Below are positions 1 through 8,948 of a stretch of 64,000 nucleotides of DNA, one piece after another. This DNA comes from Sphingobacterium sp. UBA2700 (GTDB lineage Bacteria; Bacteroidota; Bacteroidia; Sphingobacteriales; Sphingobacteriaceae). Each line of letters opens with the position of its first letter. Position 1 is the stretch's first letter. The DNA lies in contig DELI01000033.1 of the NCBI GenBank assembly GCA_002354335.1, positions 196,571-260,570 of the forward strand. Direction: 5' to 3'. Below the pieces are notes generated by a model. The model saw nothing but the letters and a program-made list of their open reading frames with translations. It did no database searches and had not been told where the DNA came from. A program made the translations under genes and the position numbers.

Positions 1-244
1 GCGACTCGTCCAGATGATCCTGAAAGGCATCCGCCATAGCATAGAGAATGACATTGGGGTCAGCATTGAGGGCCTCCATGGCGGCGGCCGTTCCACGACC
101 GCCACAGCCAATCAGTCCTACCTTTAATGTTTTATTATTTAGCGACCATACCCGTTCTGATGCAATGCCTGATTGATTCAGTAAGATGCCCGACATGGTC
201 GTAAGGCTTGCTGCTTTGATAAATTTTCTTCTTGAAAAAGTCAT
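1..244 (-). CDS. Gfo/Idh/MocA-family oxidoreductase, N-terminal fragment
   Basis: Only the first 81 codons are present; the gene runs off the left edge. The start ATG (reverse strand, 242-244) opens a Tat-type leader with Arg5-Arg6 in SRRKFIKAAS, then a hydrophobic stretch. It is followed by a Rossmann beta-strand and glycine motif GCGGRG (about residues 46-51), which binds NAD(P) in this family. Such proteins are typically periplasmic sugar or cyclitol dehydrogenases in Bacteroidetes. It begins 21 bp after the SusD stop codon on the same strand, so it is probably the last visible gene of the SusC/SusD operon and acts on the imported sugar or its derivative. The substrate cannot be told. The family call is fairly secure from the leader plus the nucleotide-binding motif; the catalytic EKP motif lies outside the window. 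Confidence 0.75.
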   Translation of the reverse strand, partial: MTFSRRKFIKAASLTTMSGILLNQSGIASERVWSLNNKTLKVGLIGCGGRGTAAAMEALNADPNVILYAMADAFQDHLDES

Positions 245-265
245 ATTCGTTAGGTTTAGTGTTGA

Positions 266-1780
266 TTAAGGGTTTTGTTTCAAATTGCTATTTCTATTGA
301 TTTCTGCCTGTGGAACATAAAATACTACGCGCGGGTCTGTAGGTAATACCTTTTGCGTGATATTCGTTGTAGGCGTATTATTCAAAGAATGCGTTCCTGG
401 ATAATTTCTTTCCATCGGCATATTGTTTCTGAACAAGTCGTAAGCACGGTGGCCTTCGAATGCTAGCTCGAGGTATCTTTCTTCCATTACAGCATCAAGA
501 ATGGTCATTCCTGCAGTTTGCAGATTGCTTGTCGTGCGTAATGCGGCGCCAGAAAGTCCGGCACGCTGGCGCAATAAATTAACATCAGCGATGGCTTCTG
601 CGGTATTTCCTAACTTTGCTTGTGCCTCTGCCCGGATCAGGTAGATTTCCGCAAGACGTAGAAAGATTGGCGAGCTCAGGTTGATCTGTCCTTCTTGCAA
701 AGCATATTTATTGACATAATACATCGGTGTAACCGGAGTCAACTTCTGATTGTACTGAAGTTTTCCGTCCAATAGATAGGGGGTGATAAACGAGTTTCTT
801 AAATCATTCGGATAGGTTTGTAGCAAATCGTAGTACTTTTTGGAAGCGTAGATTTCCGCCCATCCGCTGACGCCCTGTCCTAGTGGATTTCCCGCGACAT
901 CACCACTGAAATACATGGAATTGATTGAGCTCATGCCTCTGTCCTCCACTTTGGTGTGGCGAATACAAAAGATGGTTTCCCTGTTATTATCCGGGGAGCT
1001 TTTGAAGAATCCTTGATATTCGGAACCCTCTAAGAGCGAATAACGTCCTGAGTTGATGACTAGGTTGGCATATTTGATTGCATTTGCGTTGTCTTCCATG
1101 TACAGGTAAACACGCGACAGCAAAGCATAGGCAACTTCTTTGGATGCGAAGGAATTGCTTTTGTTTTCTGACATCAATTCAGCAGCTTTCAACAGATCCG
1201 CAAGAACGAAGTTATACACTTCTTTTACGGAGCTCCGGGTCAGGACAGCGGTTTCCTCATCCGTCAATCCTTCTCTCAAGATCGGCACGCCCATATTTTC
1301 GCCTTTCCCTTGTGGATAGGGGCGTCCGAACACACGTACGAGATAGAAGTGAACCATCGCGCGTAGGTAGAGGTTTTCACCTTTCAGTTGAAGTAGACCT
1401 GCTGAGGCGTTGTCCGGCACGAACTCGATGACTTTGTTCGCGGCAGCAACAATCTTATATGATTGGGACCAGAAGTTGGTGGCATGGCCGGAGGTATTGA
1501 TATGGTTATAGCGATATGCGCGTGTTAAGTCATCGCCTGAAGATTGTCCTTGTGCTACGGCATCGCCAGGGTATTCCATCAGGAAGTGGCCGCTACGGAT
1601 GTATGCTTCGCTTTTAAGCAATGCGTAGCTACCAATAGTGGCGGTTGCGACATCGGCTTCATTGGTCAATGCAGACTCTTCATCGATATATTCAGTTGGG
1701 TCGTAGTATTTTTCACAGGAGAACAACAGCGTAAAGCATGCTATGAGTGTTATCGAGCGATATAGTGATGCTAATTTCAT
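266..1780 (-). CDS. SusD/RagB-family outer-membrane nutrient-binding lipoprotein
   Basis: A 504-residue surface lipoprotein that caps a SusC-type TonB-dependent pore and captures its substrate. The N-terminus is a lipoprotein signal ending LLFSC, with Cys22 as the likely lipidated residue. The body has the helical TPR-like layout of the family (LRAMVHFYLVRVFG near residue 140, RLAEIYLIRAEAQAKLG near 375) and the characteristic C-terminal segment around RYLELAFEGHRAYDLFR. Length is normal for SusD. It follows SusC by 10 bp, so the two are certainly co-transcribed and form one complex. Substrate class is unknown; the downstream dehydrogenase and upstream sigma/FecR suggest a regulated carbohydrate locus. 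Confidence 0.93.
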   Translation of the reverse strand: MKLASLYRSITLIACFTLLFSCEKYYDPTEYIDEESALTNEADVATATIGSYALLKSEAYIRSGHFLMEYPGDAVAQGQSSGDDLTRAYRYNHINTSGHATNFWSQSYKIVAAANKVIEFVPDNASAGLLQLKGENLYLRAMVHFYLVRVFGRPYPQGKGENMGVPILREGLTDEETAVLTRSSVKEVYNFVLADLLKAAELMSENKSNSFASKEVAYALLSRVYLYMEDNANAIKYANLVINSGRYSLLEGSEYQGFFKSSPDNNRETIFCIRHTKVEDRGMSSINSMYFSGDVAGNPLGQGVSGWAEIYASKKYYDLLQTYPNDLRNSFITPYLLDGKLQYNQKLTPVTPMYYVNKYALQEGQINLSSPIFLRLAEIYLIRAEAQAKLGNTAEAIADVNLLRQRAGLSGAALRTTSNLQTAGMTILDAVMEERYLELAFEGHRAYDLFRNNMPMERNYPGTHSLNNTPTTNITQKVLPTDPRVVFYVPQAEINRNSNLKQNP

Positions 1781-1790
1781 TTCTCTAAGT

Positions 1791-4700
1791 TTAAAAGGTT
1801 AAGTTTAGACCAAATAGGAATCGTCTTGTTACCGGATATTTGAAGCTCGACATACCTGAGCTTAAGTCTACCTGGCTAAGCGAAACTTCAGGATCTGGTC
1901 CTGAAAAATTGGTTAATGTCCATACATTGTCCGCACTTACGAATACATGCAGTTTGGATAAACGCATCTTGGAAATTACAGACTGTGGCAGGTTATAACC
2001 AAGCTTGATATTTCTTAAGCGCAAGTAACTTCCATTTTCCAGATAACGTGATGAGGACTGATTAGACTCCTTATTTCCGCCGACAATTGGTTTCGGATGT
2101 GTTGCATTGTCCCCTGGTTTTTCCCAACGTGTCCATCCGTCTGGCAATACCATGGAGTTGAAAGCCTCGTAGAGACCATCATTATCAAAATACGCACGGG
2201 TATCGTTGTAAACATAGTTACCATAGACAAAGTTGAAGAATGCCGAGAAGGTGAAATCTTTGTAAGTTAAAGCATTATTCATACCTCCAGTAAATTTTGG
2301 TGCCGCGGAGGTTCCTGTGAACTGGCGAGAGTCTGAGGATGCTGCTTCGCTATACTTGTTCGTTGTTGTTTTGGTTTGATTGCCATTGCCATCCACAGTA
2401 ATCTTTTCCCAAAGGGGATCTCCATTCTCTGGATCTACGCCCGCCCAAATCGGGAAGTTATAAGCATCCATATCATAACCTACAGCAATTGGCTGTCTCG
2501 CTCCCGGGTTGAATACTTTTGCCCCATCACTCAACTCCAATACTTTGTTTCTGTTGAATGCCATGTTGAAATTAGTTTCCCAAGTGAAATCCTCCTTCTT
2601 GATGTTTTGAGAAAGAATGCTGAACTCAAGGCCTCTGTTGCGTACCGACCCTGCATTGACCCACACATAGCTGTAGCCGGTTGTTGCTGCAAGAGGTTTT
2701 CTGTACAAGAGTTCACTTGCTTTTTTCTCATACACATCTAAGCTTACTGAAATGCGGTTCCATAGGGAGAAGTCGGCACCGATATTGGCGGACTCGATCT
2801 TTTCCCAGCTTAGGTCTGGATTTCCTTTTTGATAAGGCGCTGCTCCCGGAAGACCGGAGTAGCTAGCCTCTTGCGTGATGCTGTATAAGCCTCGCGCACC
2901 GAAGTTAGAGATACCATCGGCATTACCCACCGTTCCGTAAGATCCTCTGATCTTTGCGAAGCTGATAGCAGGATGATTTTTTAGGAACTCCTCATTGGTT
3001 AATATCCAGGAAGCTCCCAATTGGTAGAAGTTTGCTGTAGAATTATTCTTTCCGAACTTGGAAGAGAACTCATTGACAAAGGAACCGATTAAGAAGTATC
3101 GATCATTGAAGTTGTAGTCGGCTTGCGCGAGATACTTTCTGAAGCCTACTTGATCTCTGGCTCCGCTAGGGTTCTGCAGAATGCCAGTAGCAACAGACAT
3201 CACATCCTTGCCGGCAGGAAGCCCTTTTCCGGAGGTGTTAGCCCAAGCTGAAGTGGTCGTTTCAACTTCGGCGGCACCTAATAGCACGAGGTTATGCAAT
3301 CCGAATTGCTCGGCATAGCGAACGCGGTTGGAGGTTAGGTATCTTCTGTACTCGTCTGTCCCGTTGTATAGCTCGCCAATGTTTGCACCACCCTGTTTGG
3401 TTCTGCGATCGTAGTAAGTCGCGGAAGCTCCATTACCTAATTGGATACGGTTATAGCTGGATAGCGTTAGCTTACTAGTCACGTTATAATCTAGATTTAA
3501 GTCTCCACTTACTTCCCAGTTTTTCGAGCGATTGTAGTTGTACTGCAGGGAATGTAGGAAGTTTTCTTTCTCACGACCTGTCCAGCCTTCATAGAAACGT
3601 CCATCGATAGGGTTTCCGTCGGCATCGTATGCCGGGTCGAAAGGTAATCCTGTATAAGCATCATACATGGTATTGCTATTCTCCAACTCATTCTTGTTGA
3701 CCAATCCATTGACATATACCGCTGCTTTGAAACGATCGGTAATCTGTACGTTCAGGTTGTTACGGAAGTTATAACCCGTATTGCCTGTACCTTGAAGTGT
3801 TCCCAGCTCTTTGTAGAAAACACCCGACGTATAGTACTGCACTTTCTCGGATCCTCCAGAGATGGAAAGGTTATGATTATTGACATAACTGGTTCGGAAA
3901 GCAAGATCCCACCAGTTGGTATTGTTCTCTAACAACTTGGCATCGCGGTTGTAGAAGGTGTTTTGGAAGTCGTATAATTCCTGAGAGTTCATCAAGCGGA
4001 AGCTTCCTGTCGTCGCCTTCCCCATCCCGAAGGAGTTATTGAACTCTACTTTGGTCTGTCCGGGCTTTCCTGTTTTGGTGTTGATGATGATAACACCATT
4101 GGCAGCTCTGGAACCATAAAGACCAGTCGCAGCGACATCCTTCAATATGGACACAGATTCGATATCCGCAGGGTTATAGGTACCTCCGATATTTCCATCA
4201 ACTACTGTTAGAGGTGAAGTACTTGCCGATATGGTACCTGCTCCACGAATAAGCACTCTAGGAGGGCTAGAAGGGTCGCCAGATGCCGTTGAAACGACTA
4301 CCCCCGGTGCTTTACCTTGTAACATGCTTGGAAGATCATTGGCAGTCACGTCTTTCAATTTTTCTGCTGATATGGTGCTCACAGAGCTCGATAAGTAACG
4401 AACTCTTTGAGTTGAATAACCCACGACAACTACTTCGTCAAGGTTATCCACCTGTCCTACTAAGGTTGCATCTACCTTTGCCTGTCCGTTGATTGGGAGC
4501 TCCTGACTATTATAACCCATTGCCGAAAAGACAAGTACTTGAGCCGACTGCGGAAGAGAAAGACTGTAATTACCATCGTTGTCAGTGGAAGTACCGATAT
4601 TCGTTCCTTTCACAGTCACCGTTACGCCGCTGAGCGGAGACCCTTGATCATCAGTTACTTTTCCCGTTACAGTACTTTGCTGCATTGTCGCAGTAGTCTT

Positions 4701-5093
4701 AATGATGTTTGTGCTACTCTTCGGGCTGCCATTGGATTCTTTGATCACAACCGTGTTGTTGTTGATTTCAAAGGTGAGATCCGTTTCAGATAAAACCTGT
4801 TTAAGAGCGTTCTTATAGTAGACATTCGTTACATCGATCGTCACCTTTTTTTTTGCGCGGTTAACCAAGGTATTGTTGTATAAAAGCTCTAAGCCTGTCT
4901 GCTGTTGGATTTCATCCAACACCTTTTGTAGGTTAGCATTTTTGAATCTTAAGGAAACATTTTGCGCATAACTTGCTGCAAATGTTTGCACGAACATTAA
5001 ACATACGATGAAAACAATAAGTTTAACGGTCATAATGCCTCTGATCAGCTTGCGCCGATCAAAGAGCGTCGTTTTAGGGTTGAGTTTTCTCAT
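1791..5093 (-). CDS. SusC/RagA-family TonB-dependent transporter with N-terminal signalling (STN) domain
   Basis: A 1100-residue outer-membrane transporter that takes up a nutrient captured by SusD, powered by TonB. In order: a long leader with a signal peptide (about residues 22-44), a secretin/TonB N-terminal domain of about 60 residues (NLQKVLDEIQQQTGLELLYN), a carboxypeptidase-like beta-sandwich starting VTGKVTDDQGSPLSGVTV, then the plug (VVVGYSTQRVRYLSS; GVIIINTKTG) and a C-terminal beta-barrel ending LFGLNLTF. The STN domain is what FecR anti-sigma factors contact. The FecR and ECF sigma genes immediately upstream fit a trans-envelope signalling relay in which substrate binding activates the sigma factor. 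Length is usual for STN-bearing SusC proteins. Confidence 0.94.
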   Translation of the reverse strand: MRKLNPKTTLFDRRKLIRGIMTVKLIVFIVCLMFVQTFAASYAQNVSLRFKNANLQKVLDEIQQQTGLELLYNNTLVNRAKKKVTIDVTNVYYKNALKQVLSETDLTFEINNNTVVIKESNGSPKSSTNIIKTTATMQQSTVTGKVTDDQGSPLSGVTVTVKGTNIGTSTDNDGNYSLSLPQSAQVLVFSAMGYNSQELPINGQAKVDATLVGQVDNLDEVVVVGYSTQRVRYLSSSVSTISAEKLKDVTANDLPSMLQGKAPGVVVSTASGDPSSPPRVLIRGAGTISASTSPLTVVDGNIGGTYNPADIESVSILKDVAATGLYGSRAANGVIIINTKTGKPGQTKVEFNNSFGMGKATTGSFRLMNSQELYDFQNTFYNRDAKLLENNTNWWDLAFRTSYVNNHNLSISGGSEKVQYYTSGVFYKELGTLQGTGNTGYNFRNNLNVQITDRFKAAVYVNGLVNKNELENSNTMYDAYTGLPFDPAYDADGNPIDGRFYEGWTGREKENFLHSLQYNYNRSKNWEVSGDLNLDYNVTSKLTLSSYNRIQLGNGASATYYDRRTKQGGANIGELYNGTDEYRRYLTSNRVRYAEQFGLHNLVLLGAAEVETTTSAWANTSGKGLPAGKDVMSVATGILQNPSGARDQVGFRKYLAQADYNFNDRYFLIGSFVNEFSSKFGKNNSTANFYQLGASWILTNEEFLKNHPAISFAKIRGSYGTVGNADGISNFGARGLYSITQEASYSGLPGAAPYQKGNPDLSWEKIESANIGADFSLWNRISVSLDVYEKKASELLYRKPLAATTGYSYVWVNAGSVRNRGLEFSILSQNIKKEDFTWETNFNMAFNRNKVLELSDGAKVFNPGARQPIAVGYDMDAYNFPIWAGVDPENGDPLWEKITVDGNGNQTKTTTNKYSEAASSDSRQFTGTSAAPKFTGGMNNALTYKDFTFSAFFNFVYGNYVYNDTRAYFDNDGLYEAFNSMVLPDGWTRWEKPGDNATHPKPIVGGNKESNQSSSRYLENGSYLRLRNIKLGYNLPQSVISKMRLSKLHVFVSADNVWTLTNFSGPDPEVSLSQVDLSSGMSSFKYPVTRRFLFGLNLTF

Positions 5094-5181
5094 TGGTTAA
5101 TAGATAGGGTTATAAGTTTAATTGATTGAATGCTTTAACAGCCCAATACCGCTAGGCTTCGGACTACTCAGAATTGAAAAT

Positions 5182-6420
5182 TTACGTGCCTTTGCTAACG
5201 ATAATCCTCCTGTCTTTAATTTGAAATTTATAATTCGATATCTTTTCCAGGTTCTGGAACAACTCGGACAACTTGCGCGTGCGCTTGACCGTACCGCTAA
5301 AACGGTCGGTTGTTTTGTCGGTTATTTCGATCTCTTCTATGTCGTACCAGGTTTGCAGCTTTTCCATAACGCTGTATATATCCTCATCGGCAAATTTGAA
5401 TAAGCCTTCCTTCCAGGCTATTTCATTGGCGATATTCACATGCGCTGTATCAATCTTGCCGTTGTTCAGATGTGACGCCGACCGCATGCCGGGCGTCATG
5501 TGCATCTGCTGTTGTTTAGTTTTAACCAATACAGATCCTTCCTCCAAGGTGGTGACCACCTGCTGCCTCTTTTCATCGGTAACTACATTAAAGGAAGTCC
5601 CCAAGACGTTAATTTGCGTCTCATTGGCATTCACGATAAAAGGACGCTGCTTATTATGGCTCACTTGGAAATAGGCTTCGCCTTTCAAGGACACACGTCG
5701 CTCTTTTTCTGTGAATGTGTTGCTGTAACTTAATTGGCTCGCGGAGTTGAGCAGTACATGGGAACCGTCCGACAAGATAATGTGCGAGACAATGCCTTTG
5801 GGCGAACGGAAAGTCTGTTTCATATTCGGCGCAACACTTACAGCGCTAATCTTAAACTGAAGTTCTTTATTCGCTTTTTTGATAACCTCAATTCCTCGAC
5901 TGCGCAGGAGCGCTGAATCAGCATTGAGGAGTGAAAGAACCTCCCCATCTTCGAATAAGATGGTTGCTGCATTTGTTGAGGGAAGAGAAATGTCGTATTT
6001 CTTTGCGGAAGAGGTATTAGTATCTGTCGCTGTGCTATTCCATAAGACAGAAATCATAAAACAAAGACCAAGAAAGCAGGCCGCGACCAAAAACCACTTC
6101 TTGGGATTGAGAAATTTGATAATATTGGATTTAAGCCCCTCTGCGCTTTCGGGCTTTTCAGGCGCAGACTTATCCCCGCCGAGCAGCGATAGTTCTTCTG
6201 CCCGCTTCTTATCAAGGTTTAAGAGGACTCTATCGAGTATCTCCTGATGTATTCTCAGCGGAGGACTAGTTTCCTCTGTCGCAAGCTCTTGAAAGATTCG
6301 CTCCTTTATGGTCGTATCCTCATCACACTGAAGGCTATCCAGAATAATCTGTAAGTCTTCTCGTGTCGAGTGACCAGCAAGATACCTGTCAAAAGCGATT
6401 TGGATATCGGATTTCGGCAT
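5182..6420 (-). CDS. FecR-family anti-sigma factor
   Basis: A 412-residue inner-membrane regulator. A cytoplasmic N-terminal segment (about residues 1-105) is followed by one transmembrane helix at about 109-127 (WFLVAACFLGLCFMISVLW). Next comes a periplasmic FecR beta-domain (about 200-300, with IVSHIILSDGSHVLLNSASQ) and a C-terminal DUF4974/STN-like module (about 335-410) that would touch the STN domain of the adjacent SusC. Its N-terminus would hold the ECF sigma factor encoded 69 bp upstream. Gene order sigma-FecR-SusC-SusD is the classic Bacteroidetes trans-envelope regulatory arrangement, so cognate partnership is a safe inference. Confidence 0.93.
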   Translation of the reverse strand: MPKSDIQIAFDRYLAGHSTREDLQIILDSLQCDEDTTIKERIFQELATEETSPPLRIHQEILDRVLLNLDKKRAEELSLLGGDKSAPEKPESAEGLKSNIIKFLNPKKWFLVAACFLGLCFMISVLWNSTATDTNTSSAKKYDISLPSTNAATILFEDGEVLSLLNADSALLRSRGIEVIKKANKELQFKISAVSVAPNMKQTFRSPKGIVSHIILSDGSHVLLNSASQLSYSNTFTEKERRVSLKGEAYFQVSHNKQRPFIVNANETQINVLGTSFNVVTDEKRQQVVTTLEEGSVLVKTKQQQMHMTPGMRSASHLNNGKIDTAHVNIANEIAWKEGLFKFADEDIYSVMEKLQTWYDIEEIEITDKTTDRFSGTVKRTRKLSELFQNLEKISNYKFQIKDRRIIVSKGT

Positions 6421-6489
6421 TGGTCAGTTTAGGTTTTATAAGCTAATACGCTTAACTCCTAAAAAGTACCTACTGATATTTGAAAAAAA

Positions 6490-7089
6490 TTAAAGTTGAC
6501 ACCACAAGAAGACAAAAGCTGTTAGCAATCTATACTGATATAGGGGTAAATTACTTTTCAATAAGGAATTGGCTTTCGTCAGATGGTTGTTGACAGTGGA
6601 CTTGCTGATATTCAGGGTTTCGCAAATCTCAGCGTAGCTCTTTCCTTCGATCTTAAACAATATGAAGACCTTCTGGCACTGTGGGGGCAGTGCTTTTATC
6701 GCATTCATCACGTTTTCTTGTGTCTGTTTAAAAGTGAGATCCTCTTCAATATGTTGATAATCCTCGGCATACTGCTTAATAAACTCATTCCTAAAGCGTT
6801 CGTCTAAGGCCATTCTTCTGAAATGGTCGTATACTAAATTTTGTGCAATGGTAAATAGGAAGGGTTTCAATGATTTATCAGGATCTATTTGATCCCTCCG
6901 CTCCCACACCTTGAGGAAGAGCGTCTGGAGAATCTCTTCGGCAGTTTCGTCGGATTTGACAAGTCGAATGATACGACCGAGCAGTCGAAGGCTATACCGC
7001 TGGTAAAGCTGCGTAAAAGCATGATAATCCCCTGATTTTAAAAGGAGAAGTAACGTTTGCTCATCATTATATGGCTCATAAGTCTTCAC
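6490..7089 (-). CDS. ECF RNA polymerase sigma factor (Bacteroidetes FecI-like)
   Basis: A 199-residue ECF sigma-70 factor. Region 2 spans about residues 20-95 (ETAEEILQTLFLKVWERRDQ, then a KPFLFTIAQNLVYDHFRR segment that melts the promoter). Region 4 is at about 125-180 (ALPPQCQKVFILFKIEGKSY, ISKSTVNNHLTKA helix-turn-helix). There is no long N-terminal region 1, as expected for ECF factors. It heads the operon that continues through FecR, SusC, SusD and an oxidoreductase, and should direct transcription of that same transporter operon when FecR releases it. A good Bacteroidetes-type promoter sits upstream, about 48 bp from the start. Confidence 0.94.
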   Translation of the reverse strand: MKTYEPYNDEQTLLLLLKSGDYHAFTQLYQRYSLRLLGRIIRLVKSDETAEEILQTLFLKVWERRDQIDPDKSLKPFLFTIAQNLVYDHFRRMALDERFRNEFIKQYAEDYQHIEEDLTFKQTQENVMNAIKALPPQCQKVFILFKIEGKSYAEICETLNISKSTVNNHLTKANSLLKSNLPLYQYRLLTAFVFLWCQL

Positions 7090-7136
7090 TATCAGCTAGA
7101 TTCAAAAAGGTATTGCAATGGGTATTGGTTGAATAT

Positions 7137-7166
7137 CAAATATAAATAAAAAAGTATGTTAGCAAA
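7137..7166 (-). promoter_or_regulatory. Predicted promoter of the ECF sigma operon
   Basis: On the reverse strand, TTTG (7166-7163) and TATATTTG (7144-7137) are separated by 18 bp, close to the Bacteroidetes -33/-7 consensus TTTG/TAnnTTTG. The sigma factor start lies 47 bp downstream of the -7 box. Predicted by pattern only. Confidence 0.55.
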
Positions 7167-7287
7167 ATAGATACAATTGTTTTAAACCGATTTTGCTATC
7201 AGATTGTGCAAGCTTTTTTAAAGACAATACCGTATCTAGCCACCTTTTAAGGTAGCAATGATCAGAAATAGGAAGATCTAATGCTGT

Positions 7288-7941
7288 TTACTTTTTAAAC
7301 TTCCACTGCATGTAATTGATGTTCTTATCTACCGCAAGGTATTTTTTCTCATAATACGTTTTGATAGACAATACTTCATCCACTAAATCGGAATGATAAA
7401 GGTCGGTGGTTTCCTTCAACTTCGGAAGGTTCTGCAGCTCAATCTGTTCTACCGTATATGCGTAGAAGCCGTCGTTGTCCGTCTTCAAGTGCATAATACC
7501 TTCCGGAACAAGGATGTGTTTATAACGCTCTAAGAATGCAGGATTGGTTAAGCGCTTTTTCTCGCGGCTTTCTTGTGGCTGCGGGTCAGGGAATGTGATC
7601 CATATTTCAGAGATCTCAGCTTCAGCAAAATACTCTAGAATCGTCTCAATCTGGATTCTTAAGAATCCCACATTCGATATACCCTCTTCAATGGCCGTCT
7701 TTGCACCTCTCCAGATACGATTACCCTTGTAATCAATACCTATGAAGTTCTTTTCTGGAAATAACTTGGCCAGATTGACGGTGTATTCTCCTTTTCCACA
7801 TGCTAATTCAAGGATAAGTGGTTTGTCATTTTTAAAGAAATCGGATGCCCATTTACCCTTGAAAGGTTTACCGGCATCTAATTGTACAACATTTGGAAAT
7901 GTAGCTACTTCTGCAAATTTTCTAAGTTTATCCTTACCCAT
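7288..7941 (-). CDS. trmB: tRNA (guanine-N7-)-methyltransferase
   Basis: A 217-residue SAM-dependent methyltransferase that makes m7G46 in the variable loop of many tRNAs. The SAM-binding motif LACGKGEYTVNLAKLFPEKN (about residues 46-65) is followed by FIGIDYKGNRIWRGAKTA. The family signature WITFPDPQPQ, then KKRLTNP, lies near residues 113-130, followed by HLKTDNDGFYAY. Length and motif order match TrmB of Bacteroidetes. It is divergent from the fucose synthase gene, and the two predicted promoters interleave in the 56-bp gap. It stands alone as a transcription unit as far as can be seen. Confidence 0.95.
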   Translation of the reverse strand: MGKDKLRKFAEVATFPNVVQLDAGKPFKGKWASDFFKNDKPLILELACGKGEYTVNLAKLFPEKNFIGIDYKGNRIWRGAKTAIEEGISNVGFLRIQIETILEYFAEAEISEIWITFPDPQPQESREKKRLTNPAFLERYKHILVPEGIMHLKTDNDGFYAYTVEQIELQNLPKLKETTDLYHSDLVDEVLSIKTYYEKKYLAVDKNINYMQWKFKK

Positions 7942-7944
7942 TAC

Positions 7945-7978
7945 TTTGAATTAAGTCGCAAAAATAACCTTATATTTG
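7945..7978 (+). promoter_or_regulatory. Predicted fcl promoter
   Basis: TTTG at 7945-7948, a 22-bp spacer and TATATTTG at 7971-7978. The GTG start of the fucose synthase gene follows 19 bp later. The spacer is slightly longer than the usual 19-21 bp. Confidence 0.5.
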
Positions 7979-7988
7979 TACTAATCAA
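7959..7988 (-). promoter_or_regulatory. Predicted trmB promoter
   Basis: Reverse-strand TTG (7988-7986), 19-bp spacer, then TATTTTTG (7966-7959), a full match to TAnnTTTG. The trmB start codon is 17 bp downstream of the -7 box. It overlaps the divergent fcl promoter, whose -7 box lies inside this spacer. Confidence 0.6.
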
Positions 7989-7997
7989 TACTTTCTC

Positions 7998-8939
7998 GTG
8001 GAAAAACAAGCGAAAATATACGTTGCAGGCCATCGTGGTATGGTGGGATCTGCGATATACCGCAAATTAACAGAACTAGGATATACCAATATCGTCACTA
8101 GAACATCGAAAGAGCTCGACCTTCGTGATCAGCAAGCAGTTAAAGAATTCTTTGAATCTGAAAAGCCGGAGTACGTGTTCCTGGCGGCAGCTAAGGTTGG
8201 CGGGATCATGGCTAACAATACTTATCGCGCGGATTTTATATATGAAAATCTCGCTATACAGAATAATGTAATTCACTTTGCGCATGAGAACAATGTGGAG
8301 AAACTGATGTTCTTAGGTTCTAGCTGTATCTATCCGAAGATGGCCCCTCAGCCATTGAATGAAGATTATCTACTGACAGGCACTTTAGAGTACACCAATG
8401 AACCCTATGCAATTGCAAAGATCGCCGGTATCAAAATGGTAGAATCCTATCGTTTGCAATATGGCGACAAGTATATTTCCGTAATGCCAACGAATCTTTA
8501 TGGCATCAATGATAATTACCATCCGGAAAACTCGCATGTGTTGCCGGCGCTGATCCGAAGATTCCACGAAGCTAAGGAAGCCAACGCGCCATCAGTTAGC
8601 ATTTGGGGAACCGGAACTCCATTACGTGAATTCTTGTATGCCGATGATTTAGCAGATGCTTGTGTTTTCTTGATGGAGAATTATGATGAATTGCAATTCA
8701 TCAACATCGGAGTAGGAGAAGATATCAGTATTAAAGAATTAGCAGAAACTATCCAGGAAGTTGTCGGATATAAAGGTAAGCTGGAATTTGATAGCAGTAA
8801 GCCAGATGGCACGCCAAGAAAGCTGATGGATGTCAGCAAATTACATAGCCTGGGTTGGAAGCATAAAATAAATTTAAAGGAAGGTATAGCTTTGGCTTAT
8901 CAGGATTTCATATCTAAGGAAAACGAAAAACGAGACTAA
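7998..8939 (+). CDS. fcl: GDP-L-fucose synthase (GDP-4-keto-6-deoxymannose epimerase/reductase)
   Basis: A 313-residue extended short-chain dehydrogenase that epimerises and reduces GDP-4-keto-6-deoxy-D-mannose to GDP-L-fucose with NADPH, supplying fucose for surface polysaccharide. Visible motifs are the nucleotide-binding [14 protein letters not shown] (about residue 12), the catalytic GSSCIYPK serine segment (about 107-114) and the YAIAKIAG Tyr/Lys pair (about 136-143). Length is normal. The start is GTG, giving [14 protein letters not shown]; no ATG fits better, and a promoter sits just upstream. The usual partner gmd (GDP-mannose dehydratase) is not in the window. The 3' end overlaps the convergent gene by 4 bp inside a hairpin. 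Confidence 0.95.
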   Translation: MEKQAKIYVAGHRGMVGSAIYRKLTELGYTNIVTRTSKELDLRDQQAVKEFFESEKPEYVFLAAAKVGGIMANNTYRADFIYENLAIQNNVIHFAHENNVEKLMFLGSSCIYPKMAPQPLNEDYLLTGTLEYTNEPYAIAKIAGIKMVESYRLQYGDKYISVMPTNLYGINDNYHPENSHVLPALIRRFHEAKEANAPSVSIWGTGTPLREFLYADDLADACVFLMENYDELQFINIGVGEDISIKELAETIQEVVGYKGKLEFDSSKPDGTPRKLMDVSKLHSLGWKHKINLKEGIALAYQDFISKENEKRD

Positions 8940-8948
8940 TAAGTCTCG
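8919..8948 (-). terminator. Intrinsic terminator whose loop holds both convergent stop codons
   Basis: Perfect 7-bp stem (CGAGACT/AGTCTCG at 8931-8937 and 8942-8948) with a 4-nt loop. On the reverse strand it is followed by a T-rich run (TTTTTCGTTTTCC, 8930-8918). The stop codons of fcl (plus, 8937-8939) and of the convergent gene (minus, 8938-8936) overlap at the loop. It should end transcription of the minus-strand YtxH/holin-like operon from within the fcl coding end. Confidence 0.65.
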
